Shown here: piece after piece, positions 19,730-21,540 of the stretch
How the letters are laid out: every line of letters begins with the position of its first letter
Numbering within the stretch: position 1 is the stretch's first letter
NCBI GenBank assembly: GCA_949739465.1
Contig: CATIYQ010000067.1
Coordinates: forward strand, 1 to 21,540
Reading direction: 5' to 3'
DNA from: an uncultured Peptococcaceae bacterium
Lineage (GTDB): Bacteria; Bacillota; Dehalobacteriia; UBA4068; JAAVYR01
DNA length: 21,540 nucleotides
Position numbers and translations under genes: made by a program
Notes under the pieces: generated by a model
Databases searched by the model: none
Told to the model about the DNA's origin: nothing
What the model saw: the letters and a program-made list of their open reading frames with translations, nothing else

Positions 19730-21540
19730 TTATTTTTTCTTTTTCGCCACTGCCCAGCCTTTTTTCTTTTTAACGCGATTATTTACGGTTTTACTTGGCG
19801 CTGTAACATTTTGTTTTTCTCTTTTTTCTTTGATTTTATCATGCTTTCCCGAAACCCCGCTGAAATTATTTTTTTGTTTACTGCTTTTTCTCCGTCCTTT
19901 TTCCTCAGGCAAAACCTTTTTCATAGGATTATAATTACGATTCACCCCCAGAAATTCATCTTCTTTCCCTTCCGGCGGCACGAGCGCCTTCCGGTCTAAG
20001 CCGATTAAATCTTCCCGTTTGGCAAGTCGCAAGGCCTCCCGAATCAGTGACCAGTTTTCTTTGTTCCAATATTGCAAGAGCGCCCGCTGCATGGCTTTTT
20101 CTTTATTGCTGCGCGGCACGAAAATCGGCTCCATGGTTCTGGGGTCATAGCCGGAGTAAAACATTGCCGTGCTGCAACTCCCCGGCGTGGGCATAAACTC
20201 CTGCACCTGCTCGGGGCGGTGTCCCAAGTTGCGGATGTATTCTGCAAGCGCAATGCTATCCGCTAAAGTACAGCCGGGGTGTGCTGCCATAAAATAAGGA
20301 ATCAAATATTGCTCCTTATGGATTTGCTGATTAATTTTCCGATATTTTGCCACAAACTCGTTATAGACACGGTTTTTCGGTTTGCCCATAGCAGCGAGAG
20401 CGTTATCCGCCACATGTTCCGGCGCTACTTTTAGCTGTCCGCTCACATGGAAACGACAAAGATTAGGCAAAAACTCATTGGATTTATCCTGAAGACAATA
20501 GTCAAAGCGAAGTCCCGAGCGGACAAATACTTTTTTCACCTCGGGCAGTTTCCTTATTGCCGTCAAGAGCTTGGTATAGCCACTGTGGTCATAAGGCAAA
20601 GACTTACAGGGTCTGGGATAAAGACATTGCTTGTCACGGCAAGGACCGAATTTCTCACATTTTTTACACACTTGGTTACGAAAATTCGCTGTCGGTCCAC
20701 CTACATCATGGATATATCCTTTAAAATCAGGGTGTTTGGTTAAAAGCGCCGCCTCCCGCAAAATTGATTGGTCACTGCGGCTCTGAATCAGTCTCCCCTG
20801 ATGAAAATTTAAAGCGCAAAAACTGCACCCACCAAAGCAACCACGGTGAGAAACAATGGAAAAGGCAACTTCTTTGAAAGCAGGAATACCACCTGCCGCA
20901 TCATAACAAGGGTGCCATTTCCGCTCATAAGGCAACTCATAGATGATATCCATTTCCTCCGTGGTCAGCGGTCTTGCCGGCGGATTCTGCACCATGACTC
21001 TTTCATCTTCTTTCTCCAGAGCCTGGACAAGAGGTCTGCCGTCATAGAAGTTTTGTTCTCTGTCTTCGATTTGGAAGGCAAGAGCAAACTTCTTTTTCTC
21101 TTTGGCAATCTCGGCAAAAGACGGCAGGAATATGGCGTTCTGCGGCACGTCTTCCCGTTTCGCAAGATAGCACATCCCCGCTACCGCCCGACAATCTGCC
21201 ACGTCTCCCCCTGCCGCAAGAATAGCGCAGACTTCTTTTAGGGCGATTTCCGACATACCAAAACTGAGCAAATCTGCCTCCGCCGCAAAAAGCATAGGCG
21301 GAAAGAGCTTGTCCTCCCAGTAATCATAGTGGACAAACCGCCTGAGACTAGCCTCAATGCCCCCTAAAATAATAGGCTTATCGGGAAAAAGCTGCCGCAG
21401 CTTTTTGCTGTAAACCACCGTCGCTCGGTCAGGACGTAACCCCGCCTTACCACCAGGAGAATAAGCGTCTTGCTTTCTTCGTTTTTTCGCCGCCGTGTAG
21501 TGGTTCACCATAGAGTCCATATTGCCCGCCGCCGTAATAA
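19730..21540 (-). CDS. YgiQ-family radical SAM protein (5' end outside the window)
   Basis: About 602 residues are visible and the frame continues to the window edge before the ATG at 21520, so the N-terminus is missing; ITAAGNMDSMVNHYT is a family-internal motif. The family (YgiQ/UPF0313) pairs an N-terminal B12-binding-like region with a radical SAM barrel. The cluster motif CxxxCxxC is seen in RGCFGGCSFCAL, and a further Cys-rich insert (CKKCEKFGPCRDKQC) may bind metal. EYIRNLGHRPEQVQEFMPTPG is characteristic. The last 70 residues are Lys-rich and disordered, possibly for nucleic acid contact. The reaction is unknown. It heads the ygiQ-acpS-nnr-mazF series in this direction. Confidence 0.93.
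   Translation of the reverse strand, partial: ITAAGNMDSMVNHYTAAKKRRKQDAYSPGGKAGLRPDRATVVYSKKLRQLFPDKPIILGGIEASLRRFVHYDYWEDKLFPPMLFAAEADLLSFGMSEIALKEVCAILAAGGDVADCRAVAGMCYLAKREDVPQNAIFLPSFAEIAKEKKKFALAFQIEDREQNFYDGRPLVQALEKEDERVMVQNPPARPLTTEEMDIIYELPYERKWHPCYDAAGGIPAFKEVAFSIVSHRGCFGGCSFCALNFHQGRLIQSRSDQSILREAALLTKHPDFKGYIHDVGGPTANFRNQVCKKCEKFGPCRDKQCLYPRPCKSLPYDHSGYTKLLTAIRKLPEVKKVFVRSGLRFDYCLQDKSNEFLPNLCRFHVSGQLKVAPEHVADNALAAMGKPKNRVYNEFVAKYRKINQQIHKEQYLIPYFMAAHPGCTLADSIALAEYIRNLGHRPEQVQEFMPTPGSCSTAMFYSGYDPRTMEPIFVPRSNKEKAMQRALLQYWNKENWSLIREALRLAKREDLIGLDRKALVPPEGKEDEFLGVNRNYNPMKKVLPEEKGRRKSSKQKNNFSGVSGKHDKIKEKREKQNVTAPSKTVNNRVKKKKGWAVAKKKK

Overview
The window looks like a chromosomal segment of a spore-forming or spore-lineage Firmicute (Bacillota) with moderate-to-low GC genes and strongly AT-rich spacers. 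The reasons are strong AGGAGG-type ribosome sites, a CIRCE/HrcA-type groESL operon, a GerMN lipoprotein, perfect Spo0A boxes (TTTGTCGAA) and the acpS-nnr-mazF neighbourhood. A copper amine oxidase N-terminal domain on a lipoprotein, and an amidase-like SH3 protein next to GerMN, are features I associate with Negativicutes/Clostridia. The species cannot be fixed from the sequence alone. No rRNA, tRNA, CRISPR array, transposase or prophage gene was seen.

Layout, left to right. 1-1228: end-truncated secreted SH3-domain protein and a GerMN lipoprotein (both leftward). 1303-2941: terminator, hisC and a tandem-ACT protein, an apparent two-gene operon. 3140-3283: a rightward 47-residue Asn/Thr-rich peptide gene too short for most gene callers. 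3406-4522: YbjQ-family protein, two-helix membrane protein and hpt (leftward). 4690-5493: rightward single-pass membrane protein of unknown function. 5539-7313: a leftward pair, a carboxymuconolactone decarboxylase-cupin fusion and an exported lipoprotein carrying a flavodoxin domain. 7466-7959: a ribbon-helix-helix regulator divergent from a small membrane protein, with a palindrome on a perfect sigma-A promoter. 8024-10069: groESL with CIRCE. 10287-11072: cysE. 11128-13054: an orphan PAS histidine kinase and 5-formyl-THF cyclo-ligase. 13055-13560: a 506-bp spacer rich in regulatory signals. 13561-16280: the t6A/ribosome-modification operon tsaE-tsaB-rimI-tsaD. 16374-17145: a class-I glutamine amidotransferase-like hydrolase. 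17224-21540: ygiQ-acpS-nnr-mazF (leftward).

Most genes are housekeeping: tRNA t6A synthesis, ACP activation, NAD(P)HX repair, purine salvage, folate, cysteine and histidine/aromatic amino acid metabolism, and chaperonin. The distinctive part is regulatory. The orphan kinase has a sigma-H-like promoter with an array of Spo0A-box-like sites upstream. The spacer on the other side of the folate gene carries two perfect Spo0A boxes, a tight DnaA-box triplet and four copies of the octamer AATCTTGT/ACAAGATT. Other points of interest are an exported flavodoxin, a MazF toxin without an adjacent antitoxin, and the Asn/Thr-rich micro-protein.
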